Shown piece by piece: positions 1-5,761 of a stretch of DNA of 11,814 bases (its first letter is position 1; every line of letters begins with the position of its first letter). A model generated the notes under the pieces. That model did not search any database. It was not told the DNA's origin and saw only the letters and a list, made by a program, of their open reading frames with translations. The stretch lies in assembly GCA_015655035.1 (NCBI GenBank), contig JAATFS010000111.1, positions 1 to 11,814 of the forward strand, written 5' to 3'. The stretch is from Lysobacterales bacterium. Its GTDB lineage: Bacteria; Pseudomonadota; Gammaproteobacteria; Xanthomonadales; Xanthomonadaceae. A program made the translations under genes and the position numbers.

Positions 1-445
1 CCTTGGCCTGGATCTCGATGTCCGAGGCCATGCCGCGTGCACCGCCGCTGGGCTGGTGGACCATGATCCGCGCGTTGGGCAGCGCCACGCGCATGCCCGG
101 TTCGCCGGCCGCGAGCAGGAAGCTGCCCATTGATGCGGCCTGGCCGACGCACACCGTGCGAACCTTGGGCTTGATGTACTGCATGGTGTCGTGGATCGCC
201 ATGCCGGCAGTGACCACGCCGCCCGGCGAATTGATGTAGATGCTGATGTCCTTTTCCGGGTTTTCCGCTTCCAGGAACAGCAGCTGGGCCACGATCACGT
301 TGGCCATGTGGTCGTCGATCGGACCGACCAGGAAAATCAGGCGCTCCTTCAGCAGGCGCGAGTAGATGTCGTACGCACGTTCGCCGCGACTGGTCTGTTC
401 GACCACCATCGGCACCAGGTTCAGGGCTCTCGTCACATTGTCCAC
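1..445 (-). CDS. clpP: ATP-dependent Clp protease proteolytic subunit ClpP (N-terminal 148 residues, cut by window edge)
   Basis: Serine peptidase subunit of the cytoplasmic ClpXP/ClpAP proteases, which degrade regulatory and damaged proteins unfolded by ClpX or ClpA. The visible part carries the nucleophile motif GQAASMGS with Ser105 and the catalytic His130 in MVHQPSGG. Both lie six residues earlier than in the E. coli precursor (Ser111, His136), so the N-terminal region is slightly shorter. The third catalytic residue, Asp, lies beyond the left edge. The start is GTG at 445, read as MDNVTRALNLVP; AGGAG at 458-454 sits 8 bases upstream, and no competing ATG gives this N-terminus. The gene follows tig on the same strand after a 97-base structured spacer. 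clpX would be expected next but is outside the window. The identity is secure; only the C-terminal part is unseen. Confidence 0.97.
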   Translation of the reverse strand, partial: MDNVTRALNLVPMVVEQTSRGERAYDIYSRLLKERLIFLVGPIDDHMANVIVAQLLFLEAENPEKDISIYINSPGGVVTAGMAIHDTMQYIKPKVRTVCVGQAASMGSFLLAAGEPGMRVALPNARIMVHQPSGGARGMASDIEIQAK

Positions 446-523
446 GCGGGGATCTCCTGCTTTTTTTTGAATCCCCGCACAGGGTTGTGCGGGCTTTTGC
501 GGCGGGACCCGCATCGCTGCGGG
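446..523 (-). promoter_or_regulatory. Overlapping inverted repeats in the tig-clpP spacer, enclosing the clpP ribosome binding site
   Basis: Three hairpins can be drawn on the minus-strand transcript. H1 pairs 523-518 with 513-508 (CCCGCA/TGCGGG, 4-base loop). H2 pairs 493-487 with 480-474 (CCCGCAC/GTGCGGG, 6-base loop). H3 pairs 478-471 with 453-446 (GCGGGGAT/ATCCCCGC, perfect 8 bp), and its loop contains an A8 run and the AGGAG of clpP. H2 and H3 share bases 474-478, so they exclude each other. H3 could extend into the GTG start through G-U pairs at 479-481/443-445. A's rather than T's follow H2 on this strand, so it is not a standard intrinsic terminator for tig. The repeats are seen directly; any regulatory effect is inferred. 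Confidence 0.5.
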
Positions 524-542
524 CACTTACGACGGACCGGAA

Positions 543-1838
543 TTACTGGCGAATGGCGTCCTGGAACGACAGCGGCTGCTCGGTGTGCTGCGCACGCTCG
601 GCAATCCAGTCGATGACCTGTTCTTCCATCACGCGGCTCTGCAGCCCACCCATCAACTGGGGATCGTTACGGTACATCTCAATGACCTGTTCCGGCTCCT
701 CGTAGGTCGAGGCAATCAGACGCAGCGTTTCACTGACGCGCTTGGGGTCCAGGCGCAGCTCGTTGCGGCGAGCCACTTCGCCGACCAGCAGGCCGACCAG
801 CACGCGCTTGCCGGCAGCCTCGACGAAGCCCAGATGGGCGTCGGCAGGCACGTCACCGGGGTTGCGGCCACTGCGGCGAATCTGATCCACCTGCTGGGCC
901 AGCATCGAGCGCGCCTCATTTTCTACCAGGCGCGGCGGCATTTCGACGTGCGCATAGGCTGCGATCAGCTGCTCGCCGACCTCGCGACGCAGGCGATTCA
1001 TCAGCGCGCCCTTCAGCTCGCGCTCCAGGTTGGTGCGGATATCGACGCGGAACTGCTCCAGGTCGCCACTCTTCACGCCGAAGCTCTTGATGAATTCCTT
1101 GTTCACTTCCGGCAATACCGGTTCCGAGACCTCGATCGCCTTGAGGAAGACCTGCACGGCCTTGCCAGCCAGCTGCGGCACGCGCCAGTCGGCCGGGAAA
1201 TCGACCGCCAAGGTCTTCTCCTCGCCCTTGGCCAGTCCTTCCAGGCCCTTTTCGATTTGATCGAACATCACGCCGGAGCCAAGCACGCTGCTACCGGTCT
1301 CCACGCCTTCGGCCGGCAGGCGCTCGTCGCCGGCCTGCGACCAGGTCTCCAATGCGACCAGATCACCGGCCTGCGCGCCGCGCTCGACCGGCTGCCAGGT
1401 GCGACGCTGCAGTTGCAGGTTCTCGATCATCTGGTCGATGTCGGCGTCGGTCACTTCGGCGGTGTGGCGGGTCACCTTCAGCGCGGCAACGTCGATATCG
1501 CCGAAGTCAGGCACCACTTCGAAGGTCGCGACGAAATCCAGCTCGCCCTCGCCCGTCTTGTCGATGCGCGGACTGCCAGCGAGGCGCAGCGAATGCTCGC
1601 GCACAGCCGAATCGAAGGTTTCGCGCAGCAGGCCGTCGAGCGCTTCGGCACGCACTTGCTGACCGAAACGCTGCTCGATCACCTTGGTCGGCACCTTGCC
1701 GGGACGGAAGCCCTTGATCCGCGCGGTACGCGCGATCTCGCGCAAGCGACCGCCCACGTGGGTCTGCAAGCGCTCTTCCGGCAGAGTGAAGGTCAGCCGG
1801 CGTTCCAGGTTGCCGGTGGATTCGATCGAAGCTTGCAT
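543..1838 (-). CDS. tig: Trigger factor, ribosome-associated chaperone and peptidyl-prolyl isomerase
   Basis: Binds the ribosome near the exit tunnel and shields nascent chains in the cytoplasm. It has 431 residues, against 432 in E. coli. The N-terminal ribosome-binding domain holds the signature GFRPGK at residues 43-48, matching the loop that contacts protein L23. An FKBP-like isomerase domain lies at about 150-235 (AGDLVALETW onward), and a helical substrate-binding domain fills the rest to the C-terminus. The frame stays open 12 codons further upstream, but ATG at 1838 is preferred: it gives MQASIEST, the family N-terminus, and AGGAG at 1848-1844 lies 5 bases before it. A short imperfect hairpin (1872-1867 with 1857-1852) lies just upstream of that site. 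clpP follows on the same strand. A large open frame on the opposite strand is a GC-rich shadow. Confidence 0.97.
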   Translation of the reverse strand: MQASIESTGNLERRLTFTLPEERLQTHVGGRLREIARTARIKGFRPGKVPTKVIEQRFGQQVRAEALDGLLRETFDSAVREHSLRLAGSPRIDKTGEGELDFVATFEVVPDFGDIDVAALKVTRHTAEVTDADIDQMIENLQLQRRTWQPVERGAQAGDLVALETWSQAGDERLPAEGVETGSSVLGSGVMFDQIEKGLEGLAKGEEKTLAVDFPADWRVPQLAGKAVQVFLKAIEVSEPVLPEVNKEFIKSFGVKSGDLEQFRVDIRTNLERELKGALMNRLRREVGEQLIAAYAHVEMPPRLVENEARSMLAQQVDQIRRSGRNPGDVPADAHLGFVEAAGKRVLVGLLVGEVARRNELRLDPKRVSETLRLIASTYEEPEQVIEMYRNDPQLMGGLQSRVMEEQVIDWIAERAQHTEQPLSFQDAIRQ

Positions 1839-2067
1839 GTTGACTCCTGCCACCGACAGCCAGAGGGTCGGCACGATATTGAGGGATGCGGGTTGGGCGG
1901 GCTGGTGAAACCACCCGAGCCCTATAGTTTCGCTGATTACTGCGGCCGCTGCCAGCGGCGCGGGAGCAAGCCCCCGTCGAAAAGACCGAGCCAGCCCAGC
2001 CTGCTACGCCACGCTGGTGATACGCACGGCGGGCGACAGCGGCGACTGGCATCCGCCGGAACGTCAA

Positions 2068-2152
<85 letters not shown>

Positions 2153-2173
2153 AAGGCAGTTCCGCCAGGACCT

Positions 2174-2182
2174 ATTGTTGCA
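2174..2182 (-). promoter_or_regulatory. Possible extended -10 promoter for tRNA-Leu
   Basis: The minus strand reads TGC-AACAAT, an extended -10 motif with 4 of 6 matches in the hexamer. It lies about 22 bases before the mature tRNA 5' end and just after the terminator that follows tRNA-Lys. No recognisable -35 exists at 16-18 bases; the T-rich terminator tail occupies that place. The call rests mainly on the need for a start point downstream of the terminator. Readthrough from the Lys unit is the alternative. Confidence 0.3.
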
Positions 2183-2193
2183 GGGACCCCGGC

Positions 2194-2227
2194 AAAGAAA
2201 AAGGCATCCGCACTGCGGATGCCTTTT
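2194..2227 (-). terminator. Intrinsic terminator between tRNA-Lys and tRNA-Leu
   Basis: A perfect 8-bp stem (GGCATCCG at 2203-2210 with CGGATGCC at 2216-2223, 5-base loop) extends through flanking A/T pairs. On the minus strand it is followed by TTTTTCTTT (2202-2194). It begins 7 bases after the CCA end of tRNA-Lys. The plus strand also has TTTT after the stem, so it may act in both directions, but no plus-strand gene lies just upstream. Confidence 0.85.
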
Positions 2228-2233
2228 CGATTT

Positions 2234-2309
2234 TGGTGGGCCGTCAAGGATTCGAACCTTGGACCTATTGATTAAGAGTCAACTGCTCTACCAACTGAGC
2301 TAACGGCCC
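2234..2309 (-). tRNA. tRNA-Lys(CTT)
   Basis: This is a 76-base tRNA with encoded CCA. The acceptor stem is GGGCCGT/ACGGCCC with discriminator A. The D arm has AGCTCAGTTGGTAGAGC. The anticodon loop is CTCTTAA, so the anticodon is CTT (AAG codons), unlike the TTT of the E. coli lysine tRNA that it otherwise resembles closely. The T arm carries GGTTCGAATCC. It has its own near-consensus promoter immediately upstream and a terminator immediately downstream. Confidence 0.96.
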
Positions 2310-2324
2310 TGAAACTAGTCGCAC

Positions 2325-2353
2325 ATTATATGTGCATTTTTGCCTCGTTGCAA
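2325..2353 (-). promoter_or_regulatory. Sigma70-type promoter inside the tRNA cluster, before tRNA-Lys
   Basis: The minus strand shows TTGCAA at 2353-2348 (4 of 6 match to the -35 consensus), a 17-base spacer, and TATAAT at 2330-2325 (6 of 6). Transcription would begin near 2318, leaving a leader of about 10 bases before the mature tRNA-Lys end at 2309. The -10 lies within a small inverted repeat (GCACAT, 3 bases, ATGTGC). Confidence 0.8.
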
Positions 2354-2383
2354 CACCCGCGAGACGTCGGGTCAAACATCCAG

Positions 2384-2460
2384 TGGGGTGGCTGAGGGGA
2401 CTCGAACCCCCGACATCTGGAATCACAATCCAGTACTCTAACCAACTGAGCTACAGCCAC
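2384..2460 (-). tRNA. tRNA-His(GTG)
   Basis: The acceptor stem is GTGGCTG/CAGCCAC, with C73 at 2387 and encoded CCA at 2386-2384. The base at 2461 is a G on the minus strand and can serve as the encoded G-1 that pairs with C73, the identity element of histidine tRNA. The anticodon loop TTGTGAT gives GTG. The D arm (AGCTCAGTTGGTTAGAG) and T arm (GGTTCGAGTCC) are standard. Confidence 0.96.
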
Positions 2461-2492
2461 CACTGAAACTTCTTCCTACCCGGTGCCACCAA

Positions 2493-2569
2493 TGGCGCGC
2501 CCGACAGGACTCGAACCTGTAACCGCCGGCTTAGAAGGCCGGTGCTCTATCCGGTTGAGCTACGGGCGC
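2493..2569 (-). tRNA. tRNA-Arg(TCT)
   Basis: This is a 77-base tRNA with encoded CCA. The acceptor stem is GCGCCCG/CGGGCGC with discriminator G. The anticodon stem CCGGC/GCCGG encloses the loop CTTCTAA, giving anticodon TCT for AGA codons, which are rare in this GC-rich genome. The T arm has GGTTCGAGTCC. It lies between tRNA-Pro and tRNA-His, with 41- and 32-base spacers, and is presumably in the same transcript. Confidence 0.96.
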
Positions 2570-2610
2570 CCGGACCGGATTGTCGCATTCCCGCACTCCT
2601 TCGACAGCAG

Positions 2611-2687
2611 TGGTCGGGGTAGAGGGATTCGAACCCCCGACATCCTGCTCCCAAAGCAGGCGCGCTACCAGACTGCGCTATACCCCG
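2611..2687 (-). tRNA. tRNA-Pro(TGG)
   Basis: This is a 77-base tRNA with encoded CCA. The acceptor stem is CGGGGTA/TACCCCG with discriminator A. The anticodon stem CCTGC/GCAGG encloses the loop TTTGGGA, giving anticodon TGG. The first base pair is C1-G72, a mark of bacterial proline tRNA. It is the first tRNA of the cluster, about 45 bases downstream of a promoter. Confidence 0.96.
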
Positions 2688-2731
2688 GCGGAACGGACCT
2701 TTCGTCACCACGAGGGCTGGAAAGGTCGGCT

Positions 2732-2760
2732 ATTGTGGGAACGACACGCGCCGATGTCAA
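2732..2760 (-). promoter_or_regulatory. Sigma70-type promoter for the tRNA cluster
   Basis: The minus strand carries a perfect -35 TTGACA (2760-2755), a 17-base spacer, and CACAAT (2737-2732, 4 of 6 to the -10 consensus). Transcription would begin near 2725, giving a leader of about 38 bases before mature tRNA-Pro. The bases after the -10 are GC-rich (GCCGACC), as in stringently controlled stable-RNA promoters; that regulation is inferred. Confidence 0.75.
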
Positions 2761-2843
2761 TGACGCAGCGAAATTTTTCCTTTCCGCTATCCTTCGTTAA
2801 GCGCCACCTCGCGGCACACGCTCATCTACAGGAAGACACAACT

Positions 2844-3605
2844 ATGCGTAGCGGCAACCCTGCCCTCCAGGACTCCACATTCCTCGACCTCGGTACCGGC
2901 GCGGTCGTTACCCGCGATAGCGCGGCGATGACGATCAATGGCACCGTCAACAAGACCGGCGCATTGCTGCTGCTGGCGCTGTTGACCGCTGCATTCGCCT
3001 GGAACCAGGCCGTCGGCGTGGATGGCCTGCCGCTGCCCGCTGCCAAGCTGTACATGCTCGTCGGCGCCATCGGCGGACTGGTGTTCGCGCTGGCCACGAT
3101 CTTCAAGAAGACCTGGGCACCGGTGACCGCCCCACTCTATGCGTTGCTGGAAGGCTTCTTCCTGGGTTCGATCTCGGCGGTGTACGAAGCGCGCTTCAAC
3201 GGCATCGTGTTCCAGGCGGTACTCCTGACCTTCGGCACACTGTTCGCGCTGCTGTTCGCCTATCGCAGCGGACTGATCCGCGCCACCGAGAACTTCAAGC
3301 TGGGCGTGGTTGCGGCCACCGGCGGCATCGCGCTGGTGTACCTGGCGACGATGGTGCTGGGCTTCTTCAACGTCAACGTTCCTTTCATCCACGAGTCCGG
3401 GCTGATCGGTATCGGCTTCAGCCTGTTCGTGGTGGTGATCGCGGCACTGAACCTGGTGCTTGACTTCGACTTCATCGAAAACGGCGTGGAGCAAGGCGCG
3501 CCGAAGTACATGGAGTGGTATGGCGCGTTTGGCCTGATGGTGACGCTGGTGTGGCTCTACATCGAATTCCTGCGACTGTTGTCCAAGCTGCAGTCCCGGA
3601 ACTGA
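2844..3605 (+). CDS. Bax inhibitor-1/YccA family membrane protein (BaxI_1-like)
   Basis: Inner-membrane protein of 253 residues. Seven hydrophobic helices can be placed at about 38-53, 68-87, 94-114, 119-140, 153-174, 183-206 and 226-246. Conserved marks are LLEGFFLGSIS (Glu103) and LDFDFIE (Asp207, Asp209, Glu212), resembling the acidic residues used for pH and calcium sensing in the bacterial homologue YetJ. The N-terminus MRSGNPAL is typical of the subfamily with an N-terminal extension. The family is tied to calcium leak in Bacillus, and in E. coli YccA modulates FtsH; which applies here is unknown. The frame is open upstream through the tRNA genes, but ATG at 2844 is chosen because AGGAAG (2830-2835) lies 8 bases before it and the family N-terminus begins there. 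It is divergent from the tRNA cluster. Confidence 0.9.
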   Translation: MRSGNPALQDSTFLDLGTGAVVTRDSAAMTINGTVNKTGALLLLALLTAAFAWNQAVGVDGLPLPAAKLYMLVGAIGGLVFALATIFKKTWAPVTAPLYALLEGFFLGSISAVYEARFNGIVFQAVLLTFGTLFALLFAYRSGLIRATENFKLGVVAATGGIALVYLATMVLGFFNVNVPFIHESGLIGIGFSLFVVVIAALNLVLDFDFIENGVEQGAPKYMEWYGAFGLMVTLVWLYIEFLRLLSKLQSRN

Positions 3606-3673
3606 TTTGACAGAGTTCGCAAGGTAGGAACTGGGACTCGCGAACGCGGACGTCCAGCCACCACCGGATCCAA

Positions 3674-3706
3674 GCAAAAGAAAGGGCGCCACAGGCGCCC
3701 TTTCTT
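3674..3706. terminator. Bidirectional intrinsic terminator between two convergent genes
   Basis: A perfect 13-bp inverted repeat (3678-3690 with 3694-3706) with a 3-base loop. The core is GGGCGCC/GGCGCCC, flanked by A-rich and T-rich arms, so a U-rich tail follows the stem on both strands. It lies 72 bases after the Bax inhibitor-like gene and 22 bases after the isocitrate dehydrogenase stop, serving both. Confidence 0.9.
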
Positions 3707-3728
3707 GTATCGCAACTGGCTGCGTCGC

Positions 3729-4736
3729 TCAGAGGCGGCTGGCGATTGCCTTGGCAAAGCCCAGGGTGTTGCCGCTGCCGCCCAGGTCGGGGGTCAGCGA
3801 ATCCTTGGCTTCCAGCGTGGCCACGATGGCCTTGCGCAGGCGCTCGGCATTCTGCGGCTGGCCGACATGGTCCAGCAGCTGCGCCGCGCCCAACAGCAGC
3901 GCGCACGGATTGGCCTTGCCCTGGCCGGCGATGTCGGGTGCGGAGCCGTGCACGGCCTCGAAGATCGCCGCATCGGTGCCGATGTTGGCACCCGGGGCCA
4001 GGCCCAAGCCACCCACCAGACCGGCGCACAGATCCGAGAGGATGTCGCCGAACAGGTTGGTGGTGACGATGATGTCGAACTGCTCCGGACGCATCACCAG
4101 TTGCATGCAGGTGTTGTCGACGATCATTTCCTGGAATTCGATTTCCGGGTACAGCGCGGCGACTTCGCGTGCGACCTTCAGGAACAGGCCCGAAGTCGAC
4201 TTGATGATGTTGGCCTTGTGCACCGCGGTGACCTTCTTGCGGCCGGTGGCACGCGCCAGGTCGAAGGCGTAGCGGACGATGCGCTCGGAGCCCTTGCGGG
4301 TGACGCGCGTAACGGAAACGGCGGTCTCACCGTCAGCGGAGACTTCCTGGCCTTCGCTCAGGTAGGCACCTTCGGTGTTCTCGCGCACCGTGATCAGGTC
4401 CACGCCATCGGCGAAACGCGACTTGGTGTTCGGGAACGACTTGGCCGGACGCACGTTCGCGTACAGGTCGAACTTGCGGCGCAGGGCCACGTTGATCGAG
4501 CTGAAGCCTTCGCCGACCGGAGTGGTCAGCGGGCTCTTCAGGGCCACCTTGTTCTTGGCGATCGAGGCCAGCGTGGCCTCTGGCAGCAGGTCGCCATGTT
4601 TTTCGAGGGCGACCAGGCCGGCATCGGCGTATTCGTAGGTCAGTCCAGCCTGCAGGGCATCGAGCACGAACAGGGTGGCATCCATGATCTCCGGGCCGAT
4701 ACCATCGCCGCGGATGACCGTGATTGTCTGCGTCAT
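3729..4736 (-). CDS. NAD-dependent isocitrate dehydrogenase
   Basis: Oxidative decarboxylation of isocitrate to 2-oxoglutarate in the TCA cycle, 335 residues. Substrate-site residues are visible: FSSINVALRRKFD with Ser80, Asn82 and Arg86, then Arg96 (ANVRP), Arg118 (VRENTEG), Tyr125, Lys174 (VHKANI), and metal ligands Asp207, Asp231 and Asp235. In the cofactor site HGSAPDIAG, Asp268-Ile269 occupy the positions of Lys344-Tyr345 in the NADP-dependent E. coli enzyme. Asp-Ile there is the established mark of NAD preference. Length and sequence fit the short homodimeric NAD enzymes known in Xanthomonas. 3-isopropylmalate or homoisocitrate dehydrogenase are related alternatives, but the Ser-Asn pair favours isocitrate. 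The ATG at 4736 has only a weak GGAA (4751-4748), 11 bases upstream. The gene appears monocistronic, converging on the upstream membrane-protein gene. Confidence 0.92.
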   Translation of the reverse strand: MTQTITVIRGDGIGPEIMDATLFVLDALQAGLTYEYADAGLVALEKHGDLLPEATLASIAKNKVALKSPLTTPVGEGFSSINVALRRKFDLYANVRPAKSFPNTKSRFADGVDLITVRENTEGAYLSEGQEVSADGETAVSVTRVTRKGSERIVRYAFDLARATGRKKVTAVHKANIIKSTSGLFLKVAREVAALYPEIEFQEMIVDNTCMQLVMRPEQFDIIVTTNLFGDILSDLCAGLVGGLGLAPGANIGTDAAIFEAVHGSAPDIAGQGKANPCALLLGAAQLLDHVGQPQNAERLRKAIVATLEAKDSLTPDLGGSGNTLGFAKAIASRL

Positions 4737-4813
4737 AGGATTGGAATTTCCGAACAGAGGGGGGAGCGCCGACCGGAAGCCCGGAACACAGGCGCGGGGA
4801 AGTTACAGCAGCA

Positions 4814-4819
4814 ATTATG
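4814..4819 (-). promoter_or_regulatory. Candidate -10 element for the isocitrate dehydrogenase gene
   Basis: The minus strand reads CATAAT, 5 of 6 to the -10 consensus, 78 bases upstream of the ATG at 4736 and downstream of the preceding terminator. No good -35 is present 16-18 bases further up (TGGGGT at 17), so it may need an activator or be incidental. Confidence 0.35.
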
Positions 4820-4856
4820 CCCGATCCCGGCGATCGACCCCACACCTACCTTGGTC

Positions 4857-4888
4857 TAAAACGCAACGCGCCGCCCGCAGGCGGCGCG
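4857..4888 (-). terminator. Probable intrinsic terminator after the glutaredoxin-decarboxylase unit
   Basis: A 9-bp GC-only stem (4867-4875 with 4880-4888) with a 4-base loop lies 21 bases after the stop of the AhpD-like gene. On the minus strand it is followed by TTGCGTTTTAG. The T run is short and interrupted, so termination may be incomplete. Confidence 0.6.
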
Positions 4889-4908
4889 CATCAACGGCTT
4901 GCGCGGCC

Positions 4909-5307
4909 TCAGCCGTGCGCATGCTCGGCCGGGGCAGGAGCCGCCCCGCCCTCGAGCTGATCGAGGAAATCGACCGCCCGGCGCAGATGCGGGATCACGA
5001 TCGAGCCCCCCACCACCAGGCCCACCGAGAACGTCTCGAAGAACTCTTCCCGGGTGACGCCAGCGTCCTTGCACTGGGCGACGTGGTAGCTGATGCAATC
5101 GTCGCAGCGCAGCACCATCGAGGCGACCAGGCCCAGTAGCTCCTTGGTCTTCAGGTCGAGCGCGCCGGCCTGGTAGGTCTGGGTATCCAACGCGAAAAAC
5201 CGGCGCACGACCTGGTTGGGCTCGGCCAGGATGCGCTGATTCATGCGCTGGCGGAACTCGGTGAACTCGCGCAAACGGTCCTCGGCGCCCTGCTCCGGTG
5301 CGGTCAT
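4909..5307 (-). CDS. AhpD-like carboxymuconolactone decarboxylase family protein
   Basis: Small cytoplasmic protein of 132 residues with the all-helical AhpD/CMD fold at about residues 35-115. The active-site pattern is clear: Glu56 in TKELLGL, then Cys68-X2-Cys71-X3-His75 in LRCDDCISYHV. This is the CXXC plus His arrangement of AhpD-type thiol reductases rather than true carboxymuconolactone decarboxylases, which lack the cysteine pair. The C-terminus ends in a short Ala/Pro/His tail (APAPAEHAHG) that lies outside the fold. The ATG at 5307 overlaps the glutaredoxin stop in an ATGA, implying one transcript and translational coupling. A redox role, perhaps in peroxide or disulfide metabolism, is inferred from the CXXC and the neighbour; the physiological substrate is unknown. 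Confidence 0.88.
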   Translation of the reverse strand: MTAPEQGAEDRLREFTEFRQRMNQRILAEPNQVVRRFFALDTQTYQAGALDLKTKELLGLVASMVLRCDDCISYHVAQCKDAGVTREEFFETFSVGLVVGGSIVIPHLRRAVDFLDQLEGGAAPAPAEHAHG

Positions 5308-5609
5308 GCCGCGCTCCCCGGCTGGCCTGCGAACAGCGGCTCGAGCTTGCCGGCGCGGTGCAGCGCCATCATGTCGTCGTAGCCACCGACGTGCACGTCA
5401 CCGATGAAGATCTGCGGCACGCTGGTGCGCTTGGCCAGCGCGACCATCTTCTCGCGCTCGGCCGGATCCTGGTCGATACGGATCTCATTCCAGCTCTGGC
5501 CCTTGCTCTTGAGGAAGTTCTTGGCGGCCACGCAGTACGGGCAGATGGCGGTGGAGTACAGGGTGATCAGCGGGGCGGCAGCGCCCTCTCCGGCAATATC
5601 TTGGCTCAC
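5304..5609 (-). CDS. grxC: Glutaredoxin 3 (GrxC family)
   Basis: Glutathione-dependent disulfide reductase of the cytoplasm with a thioredoxin fold. The dithiol active site CPYC lies in STAICPYCVAA. The cis-proline motif TSVPQIF and the glutathione-binding GGYDDMMAL follow in the expected order, and the protein ends LEPLFAG plus a few residues. The start is uncertain. GTG at 5609 gives 101 residues beginning VSQDIAGEG and is preferred because relatives begin close to the active site; no strong ribosome site precedes it. ATG at 5642 gives 112 residues but sits 2 bases from a 10-bp inverted repeat with no ribosome site. The frame stays open to 5744, but nothing there resembles the family. Its TGA overlaps the ATG of the AhpD-like gene. 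It is divergent from bepA. Confidence 0.92.
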   Translation of the reverse strand: MSQDIAGEGAAAPLITLYSTAICPYCVAAKNFLKSKGQSWNEIRIDQDPAEREKMVALAKRTSVPQIFIGDVHVGGYDDMMALHRAGKLEPLFAGQPGSAA

Positions 5610-5644
5610 GGGAAACTCGCGATGGGTTCTGGGGTCATACATAT

Positions 5645-5678
5645 GGTAGCGGCCCGCTGGAATTTCGAGGCCGCTACC
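5645..5678. repeat. 10-bp perfect inverted repeat in the grxC-bepA divergent spacer
   Basis: GGTAGCGGCC at 5645-5654 is repeated inverted as GGCCGCTACC at 5669-5678, with 14 bases between. No T run follows on either strand, so it is not an intrinsic terminator. If grxC is transcribed from the CATATG/TATGTA-like -10 sequences at about 5637-5644, the repeat would cover the -35 region, as an operator would. It could instead form an RNA hairpin in a bepA leader. No regulator is identified. Confidence 0.55.
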
Positions 5679-5761
5679 GCAACACTGTGGATCAACCGCT
5701 GGATTCACTCGGCCCCCTTCCGCAGCCGTCGTGCTTTGCCCCACCGATCAGGGAACCCGCT

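Noticed and set aside
474..493. The hairpin after tig read as an intrinsic terminator.
   Set aside because: On the minus strand (direction of tig) the stem is followed by an A run, not T's. The plus strand has only CTTTTG after it and no transcript to end.
1946..1958. Small inverted repeat CCGCT-GCC-AGCGG upstream of tig.
   Set aside because: It is only 5 bp with a 3-base loop in GC-rich sequence and no T run; such repeats are expected by chance.
2321..2340. Hairpin GCACAT-TAT-ATGTGC followed by ATTTTTG, which looks like a plus-strand terminator.
   Set aside because: No plus-strand gene lies upstream. The same bases form the TATAAT -10 of a minus-strand promoter with a correctly spaced -35, which explains the region better.
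3705..4859. A 384-codon open frame on the plus strand over the isocitrate dehydrogenase gene.
   Set aside because: It is antisense to a complete enzyme with intact motifs, has the same low-complexity shadow composition, and no promoter or ribosome site supports it.
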